A DNA stretch of 64,000 nucleotides from a virus. Shown one piece after another: positions 37,029-44,533 of this stretch. The notes under the pieces were generated by a model. That model was not told the DNA's origin and did not search any database. It was given only the letters and a program-made list of their open reading frames with translations. A program made the translations under genes and the position numbers. Within the stretch, counting starts at the first letter, position 1. The number at the start of each line of letters is the position of its first letter. The stretch covers positions 101,820 through 165,819 of IMG/VR virus record IMGVR_UViG_3300027917_000019. One strand, given 5' to 3'.

Positions 37029-37069
37029 ACCTTTCCACCCTTTAGTTGTATAATTCAACTGAAGGGTGG
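37026..37069 (+). promoter_or_regulatory. Promoter inside a 14-bp inverted repeat that can mask a ribosome site
   Basis: Arms CCACCCTTTAGTTG (37035-37048) and CAACTGAAGGGTGG (37056-37069) pair over 14 positions with one G-T. The 7-nt loop is TATAATT, a consensus -10 with TAGACC (37026-37031) as a -35 at 17 nt. The right arm contains AAGGG, the ribosome site of the next gene. RNA read through from upstream would fold and hide this site; RNA starting at the internal promoter (about 37061) would lack the left arm. There is no T-run, so a terminator is unlikely. Confidence 0.65.
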
Positions 37070-37074
37070 TATTG

Positions 37075-37344
37075 GTGGATAAACCAGCATCTACTGAAGA
37101 AACAGTTGACCGCCTCATAGCAGAGGCGCGTCAACTACACCTTCTTCTAAAAACAGTTCGCCACGAATTGCGGGCAATTGTAGACCTTGATAGCCTATCG
37201 CTGCAAGGTGCGGTAGCGTATTTGGTTAGACAAAAGCGGCTGCTGGATGAAGTGAAGCGGCTTCTTAAACGAGCAAACAATACACCTGGAGAAGCACTCA
37301 ATATCCTCCTCCAGATTGAGAGTCTTATAGACAAGTCGGAGTGA
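37075..37344 (+). CDS. Helical hypothetical protein under hairpin control
   Basis: 89 residues from GTG 37075 (TTG 37072 and GTG 37066 are alternatives in frame). Long amphipathic helices (TVDRLIAEARQLHLLLKTV), probably a coiled coil. No family recognised. Its ribosome site AAGGG lies in the right arm of the inverted repeat. Confidence 0.65.
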   Translation: MDKPASTEETVDRLIAEARQLHLLLKTVRHELRAIVDLDSLSLQGAVAYLVRQKRLLDEVKRLLKRANNTPGEALNILLQIESLIDKSE

Positions 37345-37347
37345 TAA

Positions 37348-37611
37348 ATGATCCTATTCTGGTTGTTGGTTCTACTGTTGGTAGTTCTGACTTTCAGTTT
37401 TGGAATTGTTTTGTATCTTCCCGGTCTTCTCTTGTCTAGACTTACCAGGCGCCCGTGGTTTGAATCCCCGGGCGCCTATTTGATTGGGGCAGGCATTCTC
37501 CTCATATACGCGGCTGTTCGCGTGCATGAGGAGCTTGCTTCGGAACCTGGGCACATTCATGAGCGTGCAAGCAAGCTAATGCAAGGGGACAAATGCAACA
37601 ACAACTACTGA
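37348..37611 (+). CDS. Two-span membrane protein
   Basis: 87 residues. A strongly hydrophobic N terminus (about residues 2-30), a short basic segment (SRLTRRPW) and a second span (about 43-57), then a polar tail. The codons for RRPWFESPG form a strong DNA stem-loop (37447-37477). It overlaps the methyltransferase start by 19 nt. Possibly a holin-like or anchoring protein; not diagnostic. Confidence 0.65.
   Translation: MILFWLLVLLLVVLTFSFGIVLYLPGLLLSRLTRRPWFESPGAYLIGAGILLIYAAVRVHEELASEPGHIHERASKLMQGDKCNNNY
37447..37477 (+). repeat. Stem-loop resembling a tRNA acceptor/T-arm minihelix
   Basis: Arms AGGCGCCCG (37447-37455) and CGGGCGCCT (37469-37477) pair perfectly over 9 bp, enclosing TGGTTTGAATCCC. 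GGTTTGAATCC is like a tRNA T loop and the arms like its acceptor stem. It lies inside a coding frame and has no T-run. It could be an RNA structure, an operator or a recombination remnant; no function can be assigned. Confidence 0.45.
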
Positions 37612-38099
37612 CCAGCAAAAGTGACCACTGGAATACCCCCGTTTCTTTCCTAGAGAGAGTTGAAGAGATAGATGCCATTGGACTTGATCCGTGTCCAAAC
37701 AGCCACAGTTACGTAAATGCTTTTGTAGAGTACTCCCTAGCGAACGAAGAAGACGGGTTGGCCCTACCCTGGCACAGCAACGGACTCGTCTTCGTCAACC
37801 CTCCCTACGGGAGAAAGCTCAAGTCGTGGACTAGAAAGATTGCTGAAGAAGCCCTGCGTGGAGCAGAGATCGTAGCCCTCACACCTGCGCGAACAGATAC
37901 GCGATGGTTCCACGACTACATCCACCCGTACGCCAACTCCATGCTGTTTTGGAAGGGAAGAATCAAGTTCATAGACGGCACTACGGGTAAGGAACGCCAC
38001 TCGGCCACCTTCCCGAGCTTGGTCTCATACTTCGGGCCCAGACCCACGAAGTTCAAGGCTGCTTTTGGAGATGCTGGTCTACTCATTGAGTTGAGGTAA
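37593..38099 (+). CDS. DNA N6-adenine methyltransferase, phage Dam type
   Basis: 168 residues. SDHWNTP near residue 10 and LVFVNPPYG near residue 70 (the NPPY catalytic motif) with GLDPCPN match the small phage Dam family. It probably methylates adenines in phage DNA to resist host restriction. The target site cannot be deduced. Last secure gene of the plus-strand arm. Confidence 0.9.
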   Translation: MQQQLLTSKSDHWNTPVSFLERVEEIDAIGLDPCPNSHSYVNAFVEYSLANEEDGLALPWHSNGLVFVNPPYGRKLKSWTRKIAEEALRGAEIVALTPARTDTRWFHDYIHPYANSMLFWKGRIKFIDGTTGKERHSATFPSLVSYFGPRPTKFKAAFGDAGLLIELR

Positions 38100-38107
38100 A
38101 GATTTCC

Positions 38108-38136
38108 TAGGCAGCTTCAGATTCTTCTGCTACAAT
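38108..38136 (+). promoter_or_regulatory. Possible promoter with extended -10
   Basis: TAGGCA (38108-38113), 17-nt spacer, TACAAT (38131-38136) preceded by TGC. It would start RNA near 38143, upstream of GGAGG and the GTG at 38159. Each hexamer is moderate, but the spacing and TGn are right. Confidence 0.4.
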
Positions 38137-38158
38137 GTTTGTGGGGATGGAGGTTTTT

Positions 38159-38344
38159 GTGATCGTCATCGACCTACTTGGAGAAACTGAAGATGGACTA
38201 GTTCATTCGCAGAAAGATTCCTGCGAAAACGATCCAGAACGCAAAAAGGGCCGCCCCGAGGATTTGATCCCCGAGACGGCCCTTCAAATTGTGGTGCCGA
38301 CAACGCCGGCTAATGAGGTTCCTCCTCCTATTCTTCCAGATTGA
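38159..38344 (+). CDS. Doubtful small protein at the convergence point
   Basis: 61 residues from GTG 38159, which has GGAGG 5 nt upstream and a promoter-like sequence before that. Acidic and Pro-rich (TTPANEVPPPILP). The frame runs through the minus-strand terminator and 17 nt into the end of the opposing AAA+ gene, which weakens it. Confidence 0.35.
   Translation: MIVIDLLGETEDGLVHSQKDSCENDPERKKGRPEDLIPETALQIVVPTTPANEVPPPILPD
38243..38286 (-). terminator. Intrinsic terminator for the minus-strand arm
   Basis: Arms AAGGGCCG (38246-38253) and CGGCCCTT (38277-38284) pair over 8 bp with an inner GGAT/ATCC stem. Read on the minus strand, the stem ends in CCCTTTTTGCG. It lies 40 nt after the AAA+ stop. 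On the plus strand only CTTC follows, so termination is mainly leftward. Confidence 0.75.
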
Positions 38345-40289
38345 CCTCTCGCAGCAGTTCAGCCGCGAAGCTCTGTACGCGGAGTAGGATATCGTGGATA
38401 TCCTTTCCAGTAACCGGACGGTTCTCAGACTCAGCGAGGAAGTGCGCGAGGCGGATGCTGTTCTTGATCTGACGTCCGTTTACCTCGTGGAGAGCCAACT
38501 CGCAGATCTCCTCCTCGGTAAGTGTGATTTCGTGTACGTTCAGCAGGTTACGCACGATTTGCTCACGCACGTCGTCCGTGTGGTCGTGGTACTTACGAGC
38601 AAACGAGATGCGAGAGTAGAAGGCTGGATCGATAGCCTTCACACGGTTTGACGTGAGGATGAGAATACCGTTGTAGTATTCCAACAACCTCAAGAACGTT
38701 CCTACCATTGCGTTGCGGTGGATATCTCCGCGAGAACGTTCCTCAAGGAAGATATCGGCTTCGTCAAGAAGAAGCACCGCGTTCCACCTCGCAGCAAGCT
38801 GCAGGACGGTCTGTAGGTTCGTCTCCAAGGTATCCACGTCCACCCCTAGCTCACCCACAGAAGCGGCGTAGAGAGGGCGCTGAACCGTCTCAGCGACGGC
38901 CTCAGCTGTGAGGGTCTTACCAAGGCCCGGCTTTCCGTGGAATAGGAAGGTACAACCGCCTCCCTTACCGTCGATGAAGTCCGTAACCCTGGAAGGATCC
39001 ACGTGTTTGACAAGAGAAAGGATTAGCTTTTTGTCATCAGTGTCCATGACAAGCTGGTCGAACGCATCCTTGCGGAAGTTGATTTCCGTAAGGTCACCCG
39101 CATGGAACCTTCCCCACTGCTTGGCAGCAAACGAGAACCCATGCAAATACGGTTCGATTAGTGCATACTTCTTGTTGTTGAAGGTTGTAACATCTACAGC
39201 CGTTTGATCCTCAGAATCACGCTTGTAGTTTCCAGACGGCTTGACTAGCTCCATACCTTCATGGTCAACCATGGCACGGCCACTAGCAGGAATCTTGCGG
39301 TATCCCCAGAATGTTTTGATATCTAGCGTCCCGGAGCAGAGCACGTAAGAGGGTTCGCGGCTTAGCCTAATGACCTTCTTACCAACTTCCGCTAGCTCTG
39401 CACATTCTTCCTCAGTCACCTCGAATTGAATTCCGAGACTTTCAAGAGTCTTTTCACCCTCCCAGAACGGGATACTCTTGGTGGTGGTTACTCCACACAG
39501 TGCGTTTGTTTCCCAGCGATATACTTGAATAGAACACGTCACGTAGCTGCCGAAAAACGTATGCTGTTCCCTGGCTGAGATAAACTGCGCGGGGGTACGG
39601 AATTCCCCGGGCTGTCCCTTATCTAGGAACATGATAGGAAGGTCAATGTCCGCCGGAAGGGGAGAATCGTCGTAGATACTGCGATTCACCATGTGTGGGT
39701 TGGCAAAACGGTTGAGTACGTTGACTAGGAAATTGAATTCGAACGGCTTGTTCTTCTCGATGATATCTGTGATGTGCTGTTCGTATACAGCGGTATTCCA
39801 CTCACGGAACGCCTCGAACAGGTTGGCATCAACACGCCTAAAGGTTTCCATCATCATATTGACATGATGCGGACCATGAATGTTGATGGCCTCCAAAAAC
39901 TGACTCATAGGGATTACGACGGACTCAAGATCCCTGGTGTTGACAGTTTTTAGCGCAGCCTTGTTCATCAACTCTCGCTGATCGTATTTGAGACATTGCC
40001 ACTCCCAGTTCAAAAGCTTATGAAGCAAGCGAGCGTTGGGCCTGACAGAGACGGCTTCGTGAAGTGTTCCCTTGTTGAGAACCTTGAATTGCACGGACGC
40101 CTTCTTAGGCGCCTTCTTAGCTGCCTTCTTAGGCGCCTTCTTAGCTGCCTTCTTAGGCGCCTTCTCGACAGCCGCCGCACTTTCTACAACCTCTACGGCA
40201 CGAAGAGCTGCCTCTGCACGCTCAAGTGCTTCGCTTAGGGTAGTGATGGCTGCGCTGCTGCCGTTTGACTGATTTGTTTGTTCACTCAT
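38328..40289 (-). CDS. AAA+ ATPase with Lys/Ala-rich linker
   Basis: 653 residues. A Ser/Ala-rich start is followed by a histone-like tract of KKAAKKAP units (about residues 43-64), a long unique middle region, and a C-terminal classic AAA domain: Walker A GKPGLGKT (452-459), Walker B LLLDEAD (506-512), sensor-1 LILTSN and an arginine-finger region. The AAA part is like Bcs1, spastin or CDC48 relatives rather than MoxR. It likely remodels a protein or nucleoprotein complex; the basic tract may bind DNA. Confidence 0.88.
   Translation of the reverse strand: MSEQTNQSNGSSAAITTLSEALERAEAALRAVEVVESAAAVEKAPKKAAKKAPKKAAKKAPKKASVQFKVLNKGTLHEAVSVRPNARLLHKLLNWEWQCLKYDQRELMNKAALKTVNTRDLESVVIPMSQFLEAINIHGPHHVNMMMETFRRVDANLFEAFREWNTAVYEQHITDIIEKNKPFEFNFLVNVLNRFANPHMVNRSIYDDSPLPADIDLPIMFLDKGQPGEFRTPAQFISAREQHTFFGSYVTCSIQVYRWETNALCGVTTTKSIPFWEGEKTLESLGIQFEVTEEECAELAEVGKKVIRLSREPSYVLCSGTLDIKTFWGYRKIPASGRAMVDHEGMELVKPSGNYKRDSEDQTAVDVTTFNNKKYALIEPYLHGFSFAAKQWGRFHAGDLTEINFRKDAFDQLVMDTDDKKLILSLVKHVDPSRVTDFIDGKGGGCTFLFHGKPGLGKTLTAEAVAETVQRPLYAASVGELGVDVDTLETNLQTVLQLAARWNAVLLLDEADIFLEERSRGDIHRNAMVGTFLRLLEYYNGILILTSNRVKAIDPAFYSRISFARKYHDHTDDVREQIVRNLLNVHEITLTEEEICELALHEVNGRQIKNSIRLAHFLAESENRPVTGKDIHDILLRVQSFAAELLREVNLEE
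40101..40165 (-). repeat. 24-bp tandem repeat coding for KKAAKKAP
   Basis: Two full 24-bp copies and most of a third (40101-40124, 40125-40148, 40149-40165) are identical to within one base. Such perfect copies indicate recent slippage expansion. It encodes the basic linker of the AAA+ protein. Confidence 0.85.
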
Positions 40290-40497
40290 CTTTTTTTAGT
40301 TCCTCAATTAGTTGTTTGTTCTCTTTACGAAGTTTTTTGATCTCATCTCGTTGGGTAGTTACTATTGCAGTTTGTTCAGCTAGCACCTTTCTAAGTCGGT
40401 CACGATCTGCACGAAGACGGGTAATCATCTTGAGTAGATCACTTCGTCCAACACGAGTCAAAGGCTCTTGGTCAGTAATGTCTGCAGCATTATCCAT
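40282..40497 (-). CDS. Coiled-coil protein
   Basis: 71 residues, nearly all coiled coil (LLKMITRLRADRDRLRKVLAEQ, then EIKKLRKENKQLIEELKK). Overlaps both neighbours by 8 nt. It may oligomerise with the AAA+ protein encoded next; function unknown. Confidence 0.7.
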   Translation of the reverse strand: MDNAADITDQEPLTRVGRSDLLKMITRLRADRDRLRKVLAEQTAIVTTQRDEIKKLRKENKQLIEELKKDE

Positions 40498-40735
40498 AGT
40501 GTACCCAAGCTAGAAGGTAAATGAGGGATCGTATCCAAGCTTTTTCCGACATAACTACTCGTTCTAGTATTCGGGCACACTTATCACGTTCTATGACCAA
40601 TTCGAGAGCTAACGGAAACGTAGTTATTGCTTCGTCTTCCCGATCTTGTGCAACGCGCCGCCAAATACAAACATTTCCTAGGATAATTTGATTCCAAATA
40701 GGGTCCATCACCTTTTCAACCATTCTAAAATCCAA
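40490..40735 (-). CDS. Tandem paralogue A, small helical protein
   Basis: 81 residues. C-terminal region SEKAWIRSLIYLLAWVHYG aligns with those of the next two genes (40708-40923, 40913-41170): Ser/Arg/Lys, Trp, then an apolar helix ending LxW. Function unknown. Confidence 0.68.
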   Translation of the reverse strand: MDFRMVEKVMDPIWNQIILGNVCIWRRVAQDREDEAITTFPLALELVIERDKCARILERVVMSEKAWIRSLIYLLAWVHYG

Positions 40736-40923
40736 GTAATGCTATGAACCCACTCCCTTCGTGAATAGTCTAAGTGTGTTTGTAGGAATTTGACGTCCTT
40801 AGCTTCTAAGACCCATTTGTTAGACAAAGCGTGTAGGGTTTGTCTAAGGGATCCTTCACCGAGTTTTGCTTCCTCGGTCCAGTAAGCCGCACTATCTAGG
40901 AGCACCAAGTGGTTAGTTGGCAT
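40708..40923 (-). CDS. Tandem paralogue B, small helical protein
   Basis: 71 residues, ending SRREWVHSITWILEWLKR, matching paralogues A and C. Overlaps them by 28 and 11 nt. Unknown function. Confidence 0.68.
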   Translation of the reverse strand: MPTNHLVLLDSAAYWTEEAKLGEGSLRQTLHALSNKWVLEAKDVKFLQTHLDYSRREWVHSITWILEWLKR

Positions 40924-41170
40924 AACATAGCCATTCTAGTATGTACGAAAAACAATACGCCCAAGCACGTTCGCTGTTTGTTACAAGTTTTTCTGAATAG
41001 AGTACTTCAACTCTTTCAGCAACCAACTCTCTTTTCAAACGGTGTAACTGCCTGTATGCCCCAGCTTCTCGTTCTACTGCTCGCATCCGCCAGTGACACG
41101 CAGAGCTTCTTATGAAATCTTCTTTACGAGTTGCCACCAGCGTTAGCTCTTTCAGGGTATCCGTGGTCAT
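40913..41170 (-). CDS. Tandem paralogue C, small helical protein
   Basis: 85 residues, ending SERAWAYCFSYILEWLCYAN, matching paralogues A and B. N-terminal half charged and helical. Unknown function. Confidence 0.68.
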   Translation of the reverse strand: MTTDTLKELTLVATRKEDFIRSSACHWRMRAVEREAGAYRQLHRLKRELVAERVEVLYSEKLVTNSERAWAYCFSYILEWLCYAN

Positions 41171-41321
41171 CTATTTCACCATTCCACCATGCCAGCCAGT
41201 GACGCTCGCAGAAGTGGTTAGGTGCGTCGTAGTCGGCTTCCTCTTGGCAGCCTGGTACGACACACCCTACCACATTGTCATACTCATCTATAGAGTGGTT
41301 TCTTTGCGCTCGTTTATCCAT
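41124..41321 (-). CDS. Small Cys/His zinc protein
   Basis: 65 residues from ATG 41321 (the frame opens further up, at 41348). CVVPGCQ...FCERHW gives a Cys3-His zinc site. Overlaps the HD-protein end by 34 nt and paralogue C by 47 nt. Function unknown. Confidence 0.6.
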   Translation of the reverse strand: MDKRAQRNHSIDEYDNVVGCVVPGCQEEADYDAPNHFCERHWLAWWNGEIDDHGYPERANAGGNS

Positions 41322-41869
41322 TCTTGAAGTCCCGCGTAAGCCTGCCAAAAAGATCGTAGCAAAGGTTCAGGGATATCTCCGTGGTCAGCAGCCTTCATTA
41401 CTTGATAAGCACTAGTGGTGTAAGCCACTACGCTAGTTGTCTTCCAGCCAGGAGGGCAACGCACAAGGTCACGAAGGTTCGACGTCTTGTCTGCAATCTT
41501 CACCATGCGTGCCCTACAATCGGCACGCTGCATGCAGGAGATCTGATACTTACGTTTCTCGTCTCCACTAATACCAGGAGTATTTGTGAGGGCTCCAACG
41601 AGCACTCGGACCTCATTACCAAACATCATGGACAACTCTTCCTCAGTACATTCTGTGTCTTCTAGAACGTCATGAAGAATTGCAACCTGAAGGGTAATGA
41701 GGTCACAAATGCCCGCGTCTACTAGGATAGAGACTGTCTCAATAGGGTGAACCATGTACGGTACGAAAGATGCGTCCCTAGCCTTCCTTCGCTGGTTGCT
41801 ATGCTTATACAGAGCAAAGCTAATTGCGCGAAGTAGTTCTTGACTAAAAGGTATCAGGACTTCTTTCAT
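41288..41869 (-). CDS. HD-domain (p)ppGpp hydrolase-like protein (MESH1/SpoT-HD type)
   Basis: 193 residues. The HD fold reads KHSNQRRKARD, VHPIETVSIL (His41), ILHDVLEDT (His66, Asp67, Glu70, Asp71) and KIADKTSNLRDL, the hallmark of the hydrolase half of RelA/SpoT and of stand-alone MESH1 enzymes. No synthetase or TGS domain. It probably removes the host alarmone (p)ppGpp, or hydrolyses a related nucleotide, to keep growth and replication going during infection. Confidence 0.88.
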   Translation of the reverse strand: MKEVLIPFSQELLRAISFALYKHSNQRRKARDASFVPYMVHPIETVSILVDAGICDLITLQVAILHDVLEDTECTEEELSMMFGNEVRVLVGALTNTPGISGDEKRKYQISCMQRADCRARMVKIADKTSNLRDLVRCPPGWKTTSVVAYTTSAYQVMKAADHGDIPEPLLRSFWQAYAGLQEWINERKETTL

Positions 41870-41872
41870 TAC

Positions 41873-43147
41873 TCACTCCGATGTAAATGCTTCGAGTAGT
41901 TTTGCTACATCGTCGTCGTACGTAGAGACCAGCGTTGCAATCTCCGAAGGTGTCATAGGTCCGATGAGTTGAGCAGACACATCCACAGAGCGGAAATCTG
42001 CCGTGGACTTAGGACGACACAGCACAAACTGTCGGGGCTGGAGGCCCCCGATACGAGCTTCTAGCTTGTGACGATCGTACTGTGTGGAGGTTGCTAGTGC
42101 CTCGATAACACGACGGCGATCGTGGGCCATCTGCAAGCGCCCAACCACCCAGGTTTCACAGTTGGACAAAGCCTTGTAGTCCAGGTCCATAGGGTTCTGG
42201 GAGGCGAGGACAAGCCCCAGACCATACGCACGCGCCTGCTTGAGCATGGTCATCAGGGAGCCCTTAGTGGCCGGCTTGTTGGGGTAGGGGGGCAGGAGCC
42301 CAGCGCATTCGTCCACGAGGAGAGCCGCACGCAGAGCAGAGGTTCCACGTTGACGACGCATCCAAGCCTCCATACTGTCGAACAGTAGTGCGAGAGCAAA
42401 AAGACGCTCATCATCGTCGAGATGCGCTACTGAGTACACAGTAACGTTTGTAGGCTTGTCCGGGCTGTTGGATGTGAGTAGTTCACTCACATCCAGGTCG
42501 ATTCCCGTGCGCCACCTTTCGAAGCTGGGAGCTACAAGAAGGTTGTTTAGACGCGCTGCGAGCGCGTTCCTGCTGGCGCTGGGGAAGGCGTCATCTAGTG
42601 TCAAAGCACCAAACGACCTGAAGGGAGGATCACAGACACCTGTGATCAGCCCTACCAAGTTGACGGCAACACCGTTCGCATGGTAGTGGTTCAAAAGCTT
42701 TGAGAGAAAGCTGTGCTGCTTTGACGAAAGCGGGTTGGCATCCTTCGCGCGAATCATCATGAGAAGCTGAGACACAGTATTCTTGACACGCTCCGGACGC
42801 TGGAGGTTGGCGAACAAGTTGATTTGCTCGCCATGAGAGCCTCCAGGCGTAAGCACACGAAAGTTCATGCGCTTACGCACGTCAAACGGCTGCATAGCCA
42901 GGTTACACATATCTCCCTTGATATCTACGATGATAGTAGGGATACACGCATCCACATACTGCTCTGCGATGTTGATGACGATGCCGGTCTTACCCGATCC
43001 TGTCATGCCCAAAACAGCGACGTGTTTGGTGAACTTATCTACTGGCAGAGCGATTGCTTGCCCAGAGATGAGATGTGTCCCCAGATTGATGTTCGTCATG
43101 TAGTCTCCAAAGGCATTCGAGAATTGGTCACTATAACCACTCGACAA
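41873..43147 (-). CDS. HerA/FtsK-like P-loop ATPase
   Basis: 424 residues. An N-terminal strand region is followed by Walker A GMTGSGKT (47-54), IIVDIKGD, Walker B LLVDECAGLLPP and VLASQNPMDL, the order found in HerA/VirD4/FtsK-type translocases. HerA works with NurA nuclease in archaea; no NurA is seen here. It may pump DNA or protein. The gene follows the HD gene by 3 nt on the same strand. Confidence 0.85.
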   Translation of the reverse strand: MSSGYSDQFSNAFGDYMTNINLGTHLISGQAIALPVDKFTKHVAVLGMTGSGKTGIVINIAEQYVDACIPTIIVDIKGDMCNLAMQPFDVRKRMNFRVLTPGGSHGEQINLFANLQRPERVKNTVSQLLMMIRAKDANPLSSKQHSFLSKLLNHYHANGVAVNLVGLITGVCDPPFRSFGALTLDDAFPSASRNALAARLNNLLVAPSFERWRTGIDLDVSELLTSNSPDKPTNVTVYSVAHLDDDERLFALALLFDSMEAWMRRQRGTSALRAALLVDECAGLLPPYPNKPATKGSLMTMLKQARAYGLGLVLASQNPMDLDYKALSNCETWVVGRLQMAHDRRRVIEALATSTQYDRHKLEARIGGLQPRQFVLCRPKSTADFRSVDVSAQLIGPMTPSEIATLVSTYDDDVAKLLEAFTSE

Positions 43148-43164
43148 GGATTTTGCAAGAACGA

Positions 43165-43593
43165 TCAGACTACGGTGACGATTGCGCGGGCATCCGAGAA
43201 GAGCTTACGTGTCTTCTCATTCCACGCCACAAAATACACATAGTCTGCGAAGGTGCGCTCAACAAACTTAGGAAGCTCACCACGGTGTTCGCTGGTCATG
43301 CTCTTGGCAATGGTGAGCATGGGGTGTTCACCTTCGACACGCTGAACCGTAAGGCGGTGCTTCAAAGAGTTCATACGGTTTTCAGCAATCATGCGGCCCT
43401 TAGCCTTCTTATGCTGGTCACCCTTGACTCGTCGAAGTCCGCGATAGCGGCTTCCCTCGTAATCACATGTCCACTCAGTGGGGCGGCACACAGAGATTCC
43501 GAAAACGATCGTATCGCCTTCGATGACTCGTGCCACAGTGATCACGCGGGTAAAGTTCTTGGGATCTGTGAGATATGAGTAATGCGTTGTCAT
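43165..43593 (-). CDS. Basic hypothetical protein
   Basis: 142 residues from ATG 43593, which lies just downstream of a TTGACA promoter; the frame opens to 43674, inside the next gene. Basic (RYRGLRRVKGDQHKKAKGRM). No ribosome site precedes this ATG. No recognised family. Confidence 0.62.
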   Translation of the reverse strand: MTTHYSYLTDPKNFTRVITVARVIEGDTIVFGISVCRPTEWTCDYEGSRYRGLRRVKGDQHKKAKGRMIAENRMNSLKHRLTVQRVEGEHPMLTIAKSMTSEHRGELPKFVERTFADYVYFVAWNEKTRKLFSDARAIVTVV

Positions 43594-43599
43594 GGTTTC

Positions 43600-43628
43600 T
43601 ATATGTGTATGGGTTAGAGGGTTGTCAA
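43600..43628 (-). promoter_or_regulatory. TTGACA promoter-like element
   Basis: On the minus strand TTGACA (43628-43623) is followed after 17 nt by CATATA (43605-43600); TATAGA two bases further is the alternative -10. The predicted start coincides with the ATG at 43593. TTGACA includes the stop codon of the upstream gene. Confidence 0.45.
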
Positions 43629-44068
43629 GAGTCGAAGTCCTGAAAACTGAGTTCTTCGTAAGGAATGAAGTCACGCATGAAGGTTTGTAGATCCATAGTG
43701 TGCGCGTTGTTAGGGGCGCCTTTTTGATAGAGAGAGATCATTAGCTCGTATGAGCCTCCGTTTCGGGACTGTGGGAATACACTACCGACGATAAACTCAG
43801 ACGGTGTTTGCATGTCTTCCAATGTCCCATCCTCTCCCAGCTGCATGGCTTCCCCTTTGGTAATCCACAGTGTTCCAGAAAGGCTTTGTTCAACCTTTTC
43901 TGCAACCTGTTTGCGCATCATCTTGCTGGAGCTGTACTTACCCGTCTTAGCTTCGTACCAAGGAAAGATCAGCTCGTCCATCACTTTGCGAACGAGAGTA
44001 TCCTTTCCATAGGACGCCATTCCTACGAGAGTCAGTAACAGATCTTTTAGGGTTGTTTCTTCGTCCAT
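43625..44068 (-). CDS. Hypothetical protein
   Basis: 147 residues, helical N terminus, acidic and Phe-rich C terminus (LSFQDFDS). No family recognised. 11 nt after the next upstream gene. Confidence 0.65.
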   Translation of the reverse strand: MDEETTLKDLLLTLVGMASYGKDTLVRKVMDELIFPWYEAKTGKYSSSKMMRKQVAEKVEQSLSGTLWITKGEAMQLGEDGTLEDMQTPSEFIVGSVFPQSRNGGSYELMISLYQKGAPNNAHTMDLQTFMRDFIPYEELSFQDFDS

Positions 44069-44079
44069 ATTTCACCGGC

Positions 44080-44304
44080 TCACTTAGTCACCTCCGTGCA
44101 GAGGAATTCGACGACTTCGTACGTATCGTCTGTGATCTTTTCCATGAATTCGAGGTGATCTAGTGCCGCATCATAGGACAAGAAAGGGAGTTCGGCCCCT
44201 TTTCCGTGAGCGTAGGTGCGAGGTTGATACGGCTTAGAGCGCTTCGCCACAAACTTTCCGTCACTGACCCTGCGAACCTTCCAGCAAGTGAATGTAGTGC
44301 TCAT
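44080..44304 (-). CDS. Hypothetical protein
   Basis: 74 residues: CWKVRRVSDGKFVAKRSK at the start and an acidic end. A small alpha/beta fold is likely. No family recognised. It follows the 44306 gene with a 1-nt gap. Confidence 0.6.
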   Translation of the reverse strand: MSTTFTCWKVRRVSDGKFVAKRSKPYQPRTYAHGKGAELPFLSYDAALDHLEFMEKITDDTYEVVEFLCTEVTK

Positions 44305-44305
44305 A

Positions 44306-44533
44306 CTATTCTATCTCCGTAGCTGTGGTATTTCGTAGCAGGGCCCACCAACCATCGGCTTTAGCCTTCATTTCGGCTGCGGTGTAAACCTGTCTGACAG
44401 AAAATCGGTTCGAGCGTTGCTGTGACGCCCATTCTCGTGCCTCCTCTTTGCTAGAGGCACGAACCTTCCACACCTCGTCATCTCGACTATCGGTGTGGTT
44501 ACTCGCGTAGACGTAGTAAATACGTCCCCTCAT
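44306..44533 (-). CDS. Hypothetical protein
   Basis: 75 residues. YYVYASNHTDSRDDEVWKVRASSKEEAREWA resembles small phage proteins with a strand-helix-strand fold. Overlaps the ligase stop by 4 nt, so it is coupled to the ligase. Confidence 0.62.
   Translation of the reverse strand: MRGRIYYVYASNHTDSRDDEVWKVRASSKEEAREWASQQRSNRFSVRQVYTAAEMKAKADGWWALLRNTTATEIE

Noticed and set aside
37035-37069. Intrinsic terminator at the 37.05 kb inverted repeat
   Set aside because: No T-run follows the right arm on the plus strand, and the next gene's ribosome site is in the arm; a control hairpin fits better.
38135-38158. ATG at 38135 as start of the small protein near 38.2 kb
   Set aside because: It lies inside the -10 box of the putative promoter and has no ribosome site; GTG 38159 with GGAGG is better.
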